A DNA stretch of 64,000 nucleotides from Miltoncostaea marina. Lineage in GTDB: Bacteria > Actinomycetota > Thermoleophilia > Miltoncostaeales > Miltoncostaeaceae. Below the pieces are notes generated by a model that saw nothing but the letters and a program-made list of their open reading frames with translations, made no database searches and was not told the DNA's origin. Position 1 is the stretch's first letter. Every line of letters starts with the position of its first letter. The DNA lies in assembly GCF_018141525.1 (NCBI RefSeq), contig NZ_CP064655.1, positions 1,240,001 through 1,304,000 of the forward strand, given 5' to 3'. Of the stretch, positions 32,538 to 41,593 are shown one piece after another. A program made the position numbers and the translations under genes.

Positions 32538-33205
32538 GCCGAGGGCGTCGCCCCGCGCAGCACCGAGGCGCCGGAGTGCGCCGGGTCGCCGTCGGGCGGC
32601 TCCAGCGAGACGTCGATGTAGCTGAAGGACGAGGGATCGGCCGGCAGCGGCACGGAGACCTCCGTCGCGCCGGACGGCGGCACGCGGAACGCCCCCAGCG
32701 AGACCATGCGGCCGTCGTCGCCCAGCAGCCAGAGCTCGTAGAAGCCGTCGCCCGACGGCCGCAGGCCCGACACGGCGAGCCGCATGCCGGCGTCGCCGCC
32801 GGTCATGCGCACCTCGCCGTGGGCGCCCGGCGCGGCGTCGCCGAAGCGGTCGAGCGCGATCGCGGGGCCGTCGCCCGGCTCGTCGCCGTCGCCGCCGCCC
32901 GTGACGAGCGCGCCCACGCCGACCCCCACGGCGAGGGCCGCCACGGCGGCGGCGACGGCCACGAGCGGGCGCACGCCGCGGGCCGGCCGGGCGGGCGCGG
33001 CGGCCGGCAGGGCCGGAGGCGGCGGCACCGGCCCGGGGGCCCACGCCTCCGCCGGCAGCGCCTCGAGGCCGGCCACGACCGCCCGCATGCGCTCGACCTC
33101 GGCGCGCAGGCCGGGGTCGCGCGCCATGCGCGCCTCCAGCCGCCCGCGGTCCTCGGCGGCCATCTCGCCCAGCAGGTAGTCGGTGATCTCGGCGTCGCGG
33201 CTCAC
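32534..33205 (-). CDS. Anti-sigma factor (RskA-like, membrane-spanning)
   Basis: A 223-residue protein with a short cytoplasmic helical domain (MSRDAEITDYLLGEMAAEDR, RLEARMARDPGLRAEVERM), a Pro/Ala linker, one membrane helix (LVAVAAAVAALAVGVGVGAL) and an extracytoplasmic beta domain resembling the anti-sigma-K C-terminal domain (DGFYELWLLGDDGRMVSLGA, PSSFSYIDVSLEPPDG). The GTG overlaps the sigma stop (GTGA). It presumably holds the sigma factor at the membrane until a signal triggers proteolysis. No HCC zinc motif. Confidence 0.88.
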   Translation of the reverse strand: MSRDAEITDYLLGEMAAEDRGRLEARMARDPGLRAEVERMRAVVAGLEALPAEAWAPGPVPPPPALPAAAPARPARGVRPLVAVAAAVAALAVGVGVGALVTGGGDGDEPGDGPAIALDRFGDAAPGAHGEVRMTGGDAGMRLAVSGLRPSGDGFYELWLLGDDGRMVSLGAFRVPPSGATEVSVPLPADPSSFSYIDVSLEPPDGDPAHSGASVLRGATPSA

Positions 33206-33828
33206 GTGGCGTCCTCCATCATGTCGCGCAGCCGCCGCAGGCCGCGCGTCATGTGCGTCTTCACGGTGCCGAGCGGCAGCCCCAGCCGCGCGGCGATCTC
33301 GCTCTGGCTCGCGCCCTCGTGGAAGCGCATGCGCAGCACCTGCGCCTCGGCGGCGGGCAGCCGCGCCACCAGCACCGCCATGCCCCAGCGCTCCACCGCC
33401 AGCTCCGGGGCGTCGGCGGGGTCCTCCCGGTCGCGCAGCACCGCGCCCTCGGGCGCGAGCGGGTCGAGCGGCTCGGGGACGCGCTTGCGCAGGTGGTCGA
33501 TCGCCCGGCTGCGGGCGATCATCATGATCCAGGTGCCGAGCGACGCCCGCGCCGGGTCGAACGACTCGCCGCGCCGCCACACCTCGAGGAAGACCTCCTG
33601 GTGCACGTCCTCGGCGCTCGCCTCGTCGCGCAGGGCGCGCCGCAGGAAGCCGAGCACCGTCGCGCCGTAGGCGACGTGCACCCGCTCAAGGGCGGCCGGG
33701 TCCCGGCGGCGCAGGCCCGTCACGAGGCGCCGGTCGTCCGGCGGAGCGGCGCCCGGGCGGCGCAGGCGCCCGATCACCGGGCGGCCCGCCGGGGGTGCGG
33801 AGAGGGCGATGGCGTCTGCGGGCTGCAC
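33202..33828 (-). CDS. ECF-type RNA polymerase sigma factor (SigK/RskA pair)
   Basis: A 208-residue sigma-70 family factor with region 2 (ATVLGFLRRALRDEASAEDV, QEVFLEVWRRGESFDPARAS, GTWIMMIARSRAIDHLRKRV) and region 4 (LPAAEAQVLRMRFHEGASQS, EIAARLGLPLGTVKTHMTRG). It overlaps its anti-sigma gene by 4 bp. The GTG at 33828 is preceded by an ECF-like promoter only 7 bp away, so the mRNA may be leaderless and self-activated. Divergent from a secreted protein that could belong to its regulon. Confidence 0.92.
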   Translation of the reverse strand: MQPADAIALSAPPAGRPVIGRLRRPGAAPPDDRRLVTGLRRRDPAALERVHVAYGATVLGFLRRALRDEASAEDVHQEVFLEVWRRGESFDPARASLGTWIMMIARSRAIDHLRKRVPEPLDPLAPEGAVLRDREDPADAPELAVERWGMAVLVARLPAAEAQVLRMRFHEGASQSEIAARLGLPLGTVKTHMTRGLRRLRDMMEDAT

Positions 33829-33835
33829 ATCGGTA

Positions 33836-33864
33836 CGTACGGGCGACCGCCGCCCGCCGGATGA
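33836..33864 (-). promoter_or_regulatory. ECF-like autopromoter of the sigma factor operon
   Basis: On the minus strand TCATCC (33864-33859) and CGTACG (33841-33836) are 17 bp apart, resembling a class of ECF promoters. The -10 ends 7 bp from the GTG, giving a probable leaderless transcript. Confidence 0.45.
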
Positions 33865-33927
33865 CGAATCCGATCGCCGCGTCCGGCTCGGACGGCCTCG
33901 TGGACACCATCCACGGGAGGAGACGCT

Positions 33928-34989
33928 GTGACCACCGCACGCACCCGCCGCACCGCCGGCGCATCGCTCGTCGCCATCGCCGCCGGGGCGGCGCTCGCCG
34001 CCGGGCCGGCCGCCGGCGCGACCGCCGGCCTGGCCGGCGGCTCGACCGCGCTCCACCTCGACCGCGGGACCGCGGCGGCGCTGTCAGCCGCGGGGATCGG
34101 CCTGGCGCCGCTGGGCCCGGCCGCGGCCGACGGCGCCCGCGTGACGTTCCCCGTCAGCGGCGGCGCGATCGACCCGGCCACCGCCGCCGGCCGCATCGCA
34201 CACCGCGGCGGCCTGGCCTTCTCACACGGCGGCACGACCGTGCTGGTGCGCGACTTCGTCGTGCGCACGGACCGCCGCTCGCCGGTGCTGATCGCGCGGG
34301 CGGGCGCGGCGCGCCTGCCGCTGCTCGACCTCGACACCTCCGACGCCCGCGTGCTGCGGCGCGGCGCCGGCGGCGCGGGCACCTGGGTGGTCCGGGTCGA
34401 GGCCACGCTGCGTCCCGAGGCCGCCCGCGCCCTCAACGCGGCGTTCGGCACCCACCTGCCGGCGGGGCTGCGCATGGGCCGGATCGACGTGCGCACCAGC
34501 CCCGCGCAGCTGCTCCTGCGCGGCGGCGCCACGACGCTCGCCCTGGACCCCGGCACGGCGGCGGCCCTCGCCTCGCTCGGGGTGGCGCCCTCGGCCGTCG
34601 CGCCGGGCCGGGCGGCGGCCGGCGGGCTCGCCTTCCCGGTCACGGGCGGCCGGGTGGCCGCGGGGTCGTTCGCCGGCACCATCGACCACTCCGGCGGCAT
34701 CGCGCTGACGGCCGGCGCCACGCGGGTGGAGCTCACCCGCTTCCGCATCGCCGTCTCGGGCAGCCCGACGCTCACGGCCCGGGTGGGCGACGGCGACGCG
34801 CGGGTGGCCCTGACGGTGGACCTCGGCGCCGCCCGGACGGGCGTGAGCCGGCGCACGGCGGTCGTGCGCGGGGCGCGCGTGTCGCTGTCGGCCGGCGCGG
34901 CCGCGGCGCTCAACCAGGCGTTCGGCACCACCGCGCTCACGGCGGGCACGCCGCTCGGCGTGGCGGACGTGCGCGCCCGTGTGCGGTAG
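33928..34989 (+). CDS. Secreted protein of two repeated beta-rich domains
   Basis: A 353-residue protein with a Sec signal (AGASLVAIAAGAALAAGPAA) and two copies of a module of about 150 residues. In each copy TALHLDRGTAAALSAAGIG / TTLALDPGTAAALASLGVA is followed by VTFPVSGGAIDPATAAGRIA / LAFPVTGGRVAAGSFAGTID, an H-x-GGL/I strand, and VRDFVVRTDRRSPVL / LTRFRIAVSGSPTL. It resembles HtaA-like/surface domains common in Thermoleophilia. The last Cys-free, Arg-poor tail ends RARVR. GTG start with GGAGGAG. It is divergent from the sigma operon, suggesting control by that sigma factor. Confidence 0.7.
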   Translation: MTTARTRRTAGASLVAIAAGAALAAGPAAGATAGLAGGSTALHLDRGTAAALSAAGIGLAPLGPAAADGARVTFPVSGGAIDPATAAGRIAHRGGLAFSHGGTTVLVRDFVVRTDRRSPVLIARAGAARLPLLDLDTSDARVLRRGAGGAGTWVVRVEATLRPEAARALNAAFGTHLPAGLRMGRIDVRTSPAQLLLRGGATTLALDPGTAAALASLGVAPSAVAPGRAAAGGLAFPVTGGRVAAGSFAGTIDHSGGIALTAGATRVELTRFRIAVSGSPTLTARVGDGDARVALTVDLGAARTGVSRRTAVVRGARVSLSAGAAAALNQAFGTTALTAGTPLGVADVRARVR

Positions 34990-35002
34990 CCGCCACGGGG
35001 GC

Positions 35003-35707
35003 TCAGGCCGGGGCCCCGGGGCGCGACGCGAGCGCCGCCTCGAGGGCCTCCGTCAGGATCCGCACGTGCGACCACACGGCGGCCGCCTCCCGCACGCGCT
35101 CGGCGTCGGGCTCGGGGGCCGCCGTGGCCACCTGGTCGGCGCCGGGCGCCGGGGCGGGGCCCCACGCCCGGCGAGCCTCCTCCTCGACCGCGCGACGGCG
35201 GTCCTCGCGGCCGCGCACCAGGCCGCCCACCCGCCGGGAGAACGCCGGCGCCGCCTCGGCCCAGCCGGGCGCCCCCTCGGACGCGACGGCGAGCGCCTCT
35301 GCGAGCAGCCGGCCGTGCGCGGTGAGCCCCGCGGCGCGGCGGTCGGCCTCCGGGTCTCCCGAGGCGCCCCGGCGCTCCGACGCGGCGGCCTCCTCGAGCG
35401 CGAGCGCCTCGAGCCGCTCCCGGTGGCCGGCCATCCACCGCTCCATCCGCTCGGCCAGCCCGGGGGTGGCGCCGGCCCAGGTCTCGTCGAGTGCGTGGGC
35501 CATGTGGCGCATCCAGGCCCGCGCGCTCGCCTCGCGGGCGCGGTCGATGCGGCCCCGGCGGTCGGGCAGGGTGCCGCCCTCGGCCATGAGGAACTCCTCG
35601 TGCATCGCCCGCGAGCCCTCCTGGGCCATGGCGGCGTCGAGGGCCGGCCGGTTGGCGGCCATCCAGTCGACCAGCCGCTGGGCGAGCCCCTCCGGCGGCG
35701 CGCTCAC
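35003..35707 (-). CDS. Alpha-helical cytoplasmic protein, last gene of the PPK2 operon
   Basis: A 234-residue, Ala/Arg/Glu-rich, all-helical protein (GLAQRLVDWMAANRPALDAA, AWMRHMAHALDETWAGATPG, AERMERWMAGHRERLEALAL). Trp and Met recur at helix faces. The GTG overlaps the stop of the SDR gene (GTGA), so it is translationally coupled as third gene of ppk2-SDR-this. Function unknown; nothing indicates membrane or DNA binding. Confidence 0.65.
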   Translation of the reverse strand: MSAPPEGLAQRLVDWMAANRPALDAAMAQEGSRAMHEEFLMAEGGTLPDRRGRIDRAREASARAWMRHMAHALDETWAGATPGLAERMERWMAGHRERLEALALEEAAASERRGASGDPEADRRAAGLTAHGRLLAEALAVASEGAPGWAEAAPAFSRRVGGLVRGREDRRRAVEEEARRAWGPAPAPGADQVATAAPEPDAERVREAAAVWSHVRILTEALEAALASRPGAPA

Positions 35708-37176
35708 GCCGCGACCCCGGCCGGCGCGTGCGCGGCGGCGGCCCGGGCGATCCCGCGCACCATGCCGCAGAAGACGAACCCGTGGAACGGCCAGACGGCG
35801 TACCAGTAGAGCCGGCCCAGGATGCCCGCAGGATCGAAGACGGCCGTCTGGTGGATGCGCGAGCCGCCCGGCGCCGGCTCCACCTCCCACTGCAGCCAGG
35901 CGCGCCCGGGGACGCGCATCTCGGCCGCCAGCCGCAGCAGGCGGTCCTCCTCGATCGCCTCGACGCGCCAGGCGTCGACCGTGTCGCCGGGCAGCAGCCG
36001 CTCGGGGTCGCGCCGGCCGCGGCGGATGCCCGCCCCGCCGAACGGCAGGTCGAGCAGGCCGCGCAGCCGCCAGAGCGCGTCGGCGTAGTACCAGCCGGTC
36101 GCGCCGCCGATGCGCCTGATGGCGGCGAAGGCCGCCGCGGGCGGCGCGTCGGCGACGGCGACCCGGGAGTCGACCAGCCGCGAGCCGATCGCCGACCCGC
36201 CGTAGCGGCGCGGCCGCGGACCGGACGAGCGCGCGTCCGACCACCGCGTGGCCGCGAAGCCCGCGTCCTCGGCGGCGAGGGCGCGGCCGATCGACCGCCG
36301 CAGGTCGCGGGGGCGCACGTCGAACAGCTCGCGCGCCGGCCCCGGGTCGCGGACGACGGTGGGGTTGCGCAGGCCGCCGATCAGCTCACGGCCCACGCGC
36401 GCGTAGACCGGGGTCACCAGGCCGAGCCAGAGGCTCGACAGCCGCGGGGTGAGCACGGGCACCGGGATCATCAGCCTCCGCAGCCCGCGCTGGCGGGCGT
36501 ACTCGCGCATCAGGTCGCCGTAGGAGACCCGGTCGGGCCCGCCGATCTCCACCACCCGGCCGCGCTCCAGCGGCACGTCGAGCGCCCCGACCAGGTAGTC
36601 GAGCACGTCGTCGATCGCGATCGGCTGGGTGGGCGTGGACACCCAGCGCGGCGTGACCATGACGGGCAGGCGGTCGACCAGCGCGCGGATCATCTCGTAG
36701 GACAGGCTGCCCGAGCCGATGATGATGCCGGCGCGCAGCTCGAGGACGGGCACGCCCGCCGCGCCCAGCGCGCGGCCCACCTCCTGGCGGCTGGCGAGGT
36801 GCTCGGACAGCCGGCCGCCGTGCCCCAGCCCGCCGAGGTAGACGATGCGGCGCACGCCCGCCGCGCCGGCGGCGGCGCCGAACGCCTCGGCCGCGCGGCG
36901 GTCGGCCTCGCGCCAGCCGGGGCCGCCGGCCATCGAGTGGACGAGGTAGAGGGCCACGTCCACGCCCGCCATGGCGGCGCTCAGCGAGGCCGGGTCGCCG
37001 ACGTCGCCCGCCACGACCTCGGTCCCGGCGCCCACGCGCGGCCGCAGCCGCGCCGGGTCGCGCGCCAGGCAGCTCACGCGCTCGCCGCGGGCCTCGAGGC
37101 GGGGGAGCAGGCGGCCGCCGACGTAGCCCGTGGCGCCGGTCAGCAGGATCAGCCGGCGCTCCGCGTCGCCGCTCAC
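35704..37176 (-). CDS. SDR-type NAD(P)-binding epimerase-like protein with C-terminal DUF2867
   Basis: A 490-residue fusion. Residues 1-300 are an extended/atypical SDR: LILLTGATGYVGGRLLPRLE (nucleotide loop GATGYVG), AGVRRIVYLGGLGH, LELRAGIIIGSGSLSYEMIR. Residues about 335-480 fit DUF2867, starting IGSRLVDSRVAVADAPPAAA and ending with RAWLQWEVEPAPGGSRIHQT and GRLYWYAVWPFHGFVFCGMV. Such fusions are common in actinobacteria; substrate unknown. The GTG overlaps the PPK2 stop (GTGA). Hypothesis: it modifies an isoprenoid or quinone-like compound. Confidence 0.85.
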   Translation of the reverse strand: MSGDAERRLILLTGATGYVGGRLLPRLEARGERVSCLARDPARLRPRVGAGTEVVAGDVGDPASLSAAMAGVDVALYLVHSMAGGPGWREADRRAAEAFGAAAGAAGVRRIVYLGGLGHGGRLSEHLASRQEVGRALGAAGVPVLELRAGIIIGSGSLSYEMIRALVDRLPVMVTPRWVSTPTQPIAIDDVLDYLVGALDVPLERGRVVEIGGPDRVSYGDLMREYARQRGLRRLMIPVPVLTPRLSSLWLGLVTPVYARVGRELIGGLRNPTVVRDPGPARELFDVRPRDLRRSIGRALAAEDAGFAATRWSDARSSGPRPRRYGGSAIGSRLVDSRVAVADAPPAAAFAAIRRIGGATGWYYADALWRLRGLLDLPFGGAGIRRGRRDPERLLPGDTVDAWRVEAIEEDRLLRLAAEMRVPGRAWLQWEVEPAPGGSRIHQTAVFDPAGILGRLYWYAVWPFHGFVFCGMVRGIARAAAAHAPAGVAA

Positions 37177-37949
37177 CAGCGCTCCGGGACCCGGGCGACG
37201 CTCGCCGGCGGGTCGCTGGCGCGCTGGGCGCGCTCGAGGGGCGGCAGCTCCATCGGGGCGGCGGCGCGGCGCTGGGGGACGCGCTCCAGGATGTGCTGCA
37301 TGCAGTTGAGCCGCGCCCGCCGCTGGTCGTCGGCGTCGACCACGAACCAGGGCGCCTCGGGGATGTCCGTGCGCAGCAGCATCTCGTCGCGCGCGGCCGA
37401 GTACTCCTCGTAGCGCGCGCGGGCCTCGGCGTCGACGGGGGAGAGCTTCCAGCGCTTGACCGGGTCCTCCAGGCGCTCGCGGAAGCGCCGCTCCTGCTGC
37501 TCGGGGCTCACCTCGAGCCAGTACTTGAGCAGGATCAGGCCCGATCCCACCAGCATCCGCTCGAGGTCGGGCACCGTGCGCAGGAACTCCTCCGTCTCCT
37601 GTGGGGTGCAGTAGCCCATCACCCGCTCGACGCCGGCGCGGTTGTACCAGGAGCGGTCGAACAGGGCCAGCTCGCCGCGCGCGGGAAGCCGCTCCACGTA
37701 GCGCTGGAAGTACCACTGGCCGGCCTCGCGCTCGGTGGGCACGGCCAGCGCCACCACGTCGTAGGCGCGCGGGTTGAGCTCGGCGGTGATGCGCGTGATC
37801 GTGCCGCCCTTCCCGGCCGTGTCGCGCCCCTCGAAGATGATCGCCACCCGCATGCCCTCGTGGCGGATCGCCTCCTGCATCTCGACGAGCTCGCGCTGCA
37901 GGCGCTCCAGCTCCGCCTCGTAGACGCTCGACTTCAGCTTCGACCCCAT
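37173..37949 (-). CDS. ppk2: Polyphosphate kinase 2 (PPK2)
   Basis: PPK2 transfers phosphate between polyphosphate and nucleotides, mainly making GTP or ATP from the diphosphate. The 258-residue product has Walker A GRDTAGKGG (41-49), the lid-region arginines, Walker B LFDRSWYNRAGVE (Asp98), and LLKYWLEVSPEQQERRF. One-domain, class I size. ATG 37949. First gene of a coupled operon with an SDR and a helical protein; divergent from the AI-2E transporter gene, 101 bp apart. Confidence 0.95.
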   Translation of the reverse strand: MGSKLKSSVYEAELERLQRELVEMQEAIRHEGMRVAIIFEGRDTAGKGGTITRITAELNPRAYDVVALAVPTEREAGQWYFQRYVERLPARGELALFDRSWYNRAGVERVMGYCTPQETEEFLRTVPDLERMLVGSGLILLKYWLEVSPEQQERRFRERLEDPVKRWKLSPVDAEARARYEEYSAARDEMLLRTDIPEAPWFVVDADDQRRARLNCMQHILERVPQRRAAAPMELPPLERAQRASDPPASVARVPERW

Positions 37950-38050
37950 CCGCGCCCCTCGCCTCGGTTGCCCGACGCAGTTTCCCCCGCCGGGCGCCTC
38001 CCGCACCATCCGGGCCAGGAGTCCCGGCCCGCACCGAGAACAGGGGCCGG

Positions 38051-39121
38051 GTGACCAACGACGGACCCTCGACCCGCGCCATCCTCCGGGTCGTGGCCGT
38101 GCTGGCCGCCGTGATGGCGCTGGCGTGGCTGCTGTGGGTGTCGCGCGGGGTGCTGACCTGGGTGGCGATCGCGGCCTTCCTGGCCGTGGCGATCGACCCA
38201 CCGGTCGCGATGCTGCAGAACCGCCTGCGCATGCGGCGCGCGCCGGCGATCTTCATCGTCTACCTCGGCATCACGGCGCTCATGGCGGGCGTCGTGTTCC
38301 TGCTCGTGCCGCCGCTCATCGACGCCGGCCAGCAGGCGACCGAGGAGGTGCCGAACTACGTCGAGCGCCTGTCGGAGTCGCAGCTCGTGCGCGACCTGGA
38401 CGAGGAGTACGACATCCTCGCCCGCATCGAGGAGGAGGCCACCCAGGCGCTCGAGGGCATCGCGGGCCCCGACACCGCCGTCGACTTCGCCACCCGCGTC
38501 TTCAACGGGCTCGTCGCGCTCGTCTCGATCGCGGTCATCTGCTTCCTCATCAGCCTCTACGGCCCCCGCGCCCGCGCGTGGGCGATGGAGCAGGCGCGCC
38601 CGCCCCTGCGCGACCGCCTGGAGCGGGTCGCAAGCCGCATCTACCGGGTGATCGCCGGCTACGTGGTGGGCGTGTTCCTCGTCGCCATGACGGGCGGCCT
38701 CGCCGTGTGGACCTTCCTGTCGGCGGTCGACGTGCCGTTCGCGCCGCTGTTGGCCTTCTGGGCGGGGCTGGCGTCGCTCGTGCCGCTCGTGGGGGCGACC
38801 GTCGGCGGCGTCCCCTACATCGTCGTGGCCTTCTTCCAGGGGTGGCCGATCGGCGTGGCGGCGATCGTGTTCCTGATCGTCTACCAGCAGATCGAGAACA
38901 ACCTGTTCCAGCCGGTCATCCACCGCTTCACGGTCCACCTGAACCCGCTCTGGATCATCCTGGGCGTGCTCATCGGCGGCACCGTGCTCGGCATCGTGGG
39001 CGCCCTGCTGGCCATCCCGATCGCCGGCATCGTCCAGGTGCTCGTGCAGGAGTGGTGGGCGGCCCGACACGAGACGACGCCGCCGCCCATGGCGGCGCGC
39101 GATGCCACGGTCGAGGGCTGA
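38051..39121 (+). CDS. AI-2E/TerC-like family transporter (PerM type)
   Basis: A 356-residue membrane protein of the AI-2 exporter-like (PerM/YhhQ) family with eight helices, starting ILRVVAVLAAVMALAWLLWV and including LTWVAIAAFLAVAIDPPVAM, GGLAVWTFLSAVDVPFAPLL, GLASLVPLVGATVGGVPYIV and LWIILGVLIGGTVLGIVGAL. The family marker VGGVPYIVVAFFQGW and YQQIENNLFQPVIH is intact. Family members export autoinducer-2 or act as Na+/H+ antiporters; substrate is not determined. GTG start; mutS2 follows 15 bp on. Confidence 0.92.
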   Translation: MTNDGPSTRAILRVVAVLAAVMALAWLLWVSRGVLTWVAIAAFLAVAIDPPVAMLQNRLRMRRAPAIFIVYLGITALMAGVVFLLVPPLIDAGQQATEEVPNYVERLSESQLVRDLDEEYDILARIEEEATQALEGIAGPDTAVDFATRVFNGLVALVSIAVICFLISLYGPRARAWAMEQARPPLRDRLERVASRIYRVIAGYVVGVFLVAMTGGLAVWTFLSAVDVPFAPLLAFWAGLASLVPLVGATVGGVPYIVVAFFQGWPIGVAAIVFLIVYQQIENNLFQPVIHRFTVHLNPLWIILGVLIGGTVLGIVGALLAIPIAGIVQVLVQEWWAARHETTPPPMAARDATVEG

Positions 39122-39136
39122 CCGCGGCCTCCTAGT

Positions 39137-41572
39137 ATGCGGGGGGTGGACCCCCGGAGCGCCGAGCTGCTCGAGCTCCCCGCCGTGCGCGAGCGCCTGG
39201 CGGGCCTCACGGCGTTCGCCGGCGGGCGCGCGCTCGCCCTCGGCCTGACGCCCTCGGACGACGCCCGCGAGGTGGCCCGGCGGGTGGCCGAGACCGAGGA
39301 GGCGGTCGCCCTGCGCGACCTGGGCGTGGGCGGCCCGGGCGGGGCGTCCGACATCCGCGACGCGGTGGCGCAGGCAGCGCGCGGCGCGGCGCTCGACGCG
39401 CCGGCCCTGCTGGAGGTGCTCGTCACCGTGCGGGTGTGGCTGGAGCTGGCCGAGGCGCTCGCCGGGCACCGCGACGCGGCCCCCGGGCTCGCGGAGATCG
39501 TGACGCTGCCCGATGCGGGCGCCGCCCGCCGCATCGAGGCGGCGCTCGACCGCGCGATCGACCCCCGCGGCGGCCTGCTCGACTCGGCGTCGGCCGAGCT
39601 GGCCTCGGTGCGGCGCCGGCTGGCCGGCGCGCGCAGGGCGGCGGCCGACCTGCTCCGCGACCTCGCCGTGCGGCTGCGGCCGCACCTCCAGGAGTCGTTC
39701 ACCACCCTGCGCGGCGGCCGCCCGGTGCTCGCCGTCAAGGCGTCCGCGCGCTCGGCGGTGCCGGGCATCGTGCACGACAGCTCCGGCTCGGGCGAGACGC
39801 TCTTCATCGAGCCGATGGCGCTCGTGGAGGCCAACAACCTGGCCCGCCAGCTCGCGGCCCAGGAGGCCGCCGAGGAGGAGCGCGTCCTGCGCGTGCTCTC
39901 GCGGGCGGTGGGGGAGGAGCGGGCGACGCTCGACCACCTGACCGAGGCGCTCGCGCGCCTCGACCTGGCGCTGGCGGGCGCGGCCCTCTCGCGCGCCTGG
40001 GAGGGCTGCCGCGTGGAGCCGGCCGCCGAGGTCGACCTGCGCGCCGCCCGCCACCCGCTGCTGGAGCCGTCCCGCGCCGTGCCGATCGACCTGCCGCTCG
40101 CGGGCGTGCGCGCGCTCGTGGTCTCCGGTCCCAACACCGGCGGCAAGACCGTCGCGCTGAAGACCCTCGGCCTGCTGGCGATGCTGCACCAGTGCGGCCT
40201 GCGCGTGCCGGCGGCGAGCGCGCGGATGCCGGTCTTCGACCGCGTGCTGGCCGACATCGGCGACGACCAGTCGATCGCCGAGAGCCTGTCGACCTTCTCC
40301 GCCCACGTGAAGCGGCTGATCGCCGTGATGGCCGCCGCGGGCCCGCGCTCGCTGGTGCTGCTCGACGAGCCCGCCGCCGGCACCGACCCCGACGAGGGCG
40401 CGCGCCTGGCGCAGGCGGTGGTCGAGCGGCTCGTGGAGCAGGGCGCGCTGGTGCTGGCGACGACCCACCACCCCGAGATGAAGGCGTGGGCGAGCGCCGC
40501 CCCGCGCGCGGCGAACGCCGCCGTGGGGCTCGACGCGCGCACGCTGCGGCCGCTCTACCAGCTGCAGATCGGCGAGCCGGGCGCCTCGCACGCGCTCGGC
40601 ATCGCGGAGGGGCTCGGCCTCGACCCGGCCGTGGTCGAGGCCGCCCGCGCGGCGGGCCCGCCCGAGCGCCGCGCGCTCGAGGCCCTGCTGGCCGAGGCGT
40701 CGGCCGCCCGGGCGGCCGCCGACGAGGAGCTCGAGGCCGCCCGGGCCGCCCGGGCGGCGGCCGAGGCGGCCGAGGCCGCGGCGCTGGAGCGCGCCCGCGA
40801 GCTGGAGCGGCGGGTCGCGTCGGTCCGCGAGGGCGCCGAGGCCGAGCGCGCGGCCGCCCGCGAGCGGGCCGAGCGGGAGCTGGCGGGGCTCACGCGCGAG
40901 CTCGCCGACCTGCGCGCGTCCATCTCCGCCGCCCGCAGGGAGGAGGCCGCCCGCGCCGGCGAGGCCCGCGCGCCGGCGGCCCCGGCCGCCTCGCCGCGGG
41001 CGCGGGAGCGCGACCGGCGCCTGCACGCCGCCTCGCGCGCGGCGGCCCGCGCCCGCGAGGCGCTCGCGCCGCCCGCGCCCGCCGAGCCGGCGATCCGCGT
41101 GCCGGTCGCGGTGGGCGACCACGTGGTCGACCCCCTCATGGGCTTCCGCGGCCGGGTGGTGGCGATCGACGGCGACCGGGCCGAGGTGCAGGGCGGCGCC
41201 GCGCGCATGCGCCTGCCGCTCGCGCGCCTCGAGCACGACCGGCGCGCCGCCCGCGACGCCGAGCGCGAGTCGCGGCGCGCCGCCGAGCCCGCGCCGTCGC
41301 CCGTCGTGCCGGGCGCGGCGCCGTCCCTGGAGGTCGACCTGCGCGGCCGGCGCGCCGACGACGCGCGCGACACGGTGCGCGAGCGCATGGACGCGGCCGC
41401 GATGGCGGGCCTACCGCTCGTGCGCGTGATCCACGGCCACGGCACGGGGGCCCTGCGCCAGGTGGTGCGCGAGGAGCTGGCGCGCCACCCGCTCGTGGCG
41501 CGCGCCGAGCCGGCCCCGCCCGAGGAGGGCGGGGACGGCGCGACGATCGCCTACTTCACCGACGAGGCGTAG
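39137..41572 (+). CDS. mutS2: Endonuclease MutS2 / ribosome-splitting ATPase RqcU
   Basis: A MutS2 protein of 811 residues. The ABC-type ATPase shows Walker A GPNTGGKT (near residue 333), VFDRVLADIGDDQSIAESLS, and LVLLDEPAAGTDPDEGARLA. A long coiled coil (EALLAEASAARAAADEELEA and following) and a C-terminal Smr nuclease domain (VDLRGRRADDARDTVRERMD, HGHGTGALRQVVREE) complete it. MutS2/RqcU dissociates stalled ribosomes or suppresses recombination. ATG at 39137; 15 bp after the transporter gene. All domains present and normal. Confidence 0.95.
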   Translation: MRGVDPRSAELLELPAVRERLAGLTAFAGGRALALGLTPSDDAREVARRVAETEEAVALRDLGVGGPGGASDIRDAVAQAARGAALDAPALLEVLVTVRVWLELAEALAGHRDAAPGLAEIVTLPDAGAARRIEAALDRAIDPRGGLLDSASAELASVRRRLAGARRAAADLLRDLAVRLRPHLQESFTTLRGGRPVLAVKASARSAVPGIVHDSSGSGETLFIEPMALVEANNLARQLAAQEAAEEERVLRVLSRAVGEERATLDHLTEALARLDLALAGAALSRAWEGCRVEPAAEVDLRAARHPLLEPSRAVPIDLPLAGVRALVVSGPNTGGKTVALKTLGLLAMLHQCGLRVPAASARMPVFDRVLADIGDDQSIAESLSTFSAHVKRLIAVMAAAGPRSLVLLDEPAAGTDPDEGARLAQAVVERLVEQGALVLATTHHPEMKAWASAAPRAANAAVGLDARTLRPLYQLQIGEPGASHALGIAEGLGLDPAVVEAARAAGPPERRALEALLAEASAARAAADEELEAARAARAAAEAAEAAALERARELERRVASVREGAEAERAAARERAERELAGLTRELADLRASISAARREEAARAGEARAPAAPAASPRARERDRRLHAASRAAARAREALAPPAPAEPAIRVPVAVGDHVVDPLMGFRGRVVAIDGDRAEVQGGAARMRLPLARLEHDRRAARDAERESRRAAEPAPSPVVPGAAPSLEVDLRGRRADDARDTVRERMDAAAMAGLPLVRVIHGHGTGALRQVVREELARHPLVARAEPAPPEEGGDGATIAYFTDEA

Positions 41573-41593
41573 GCCCCGGCGGACCGGCGGGTG

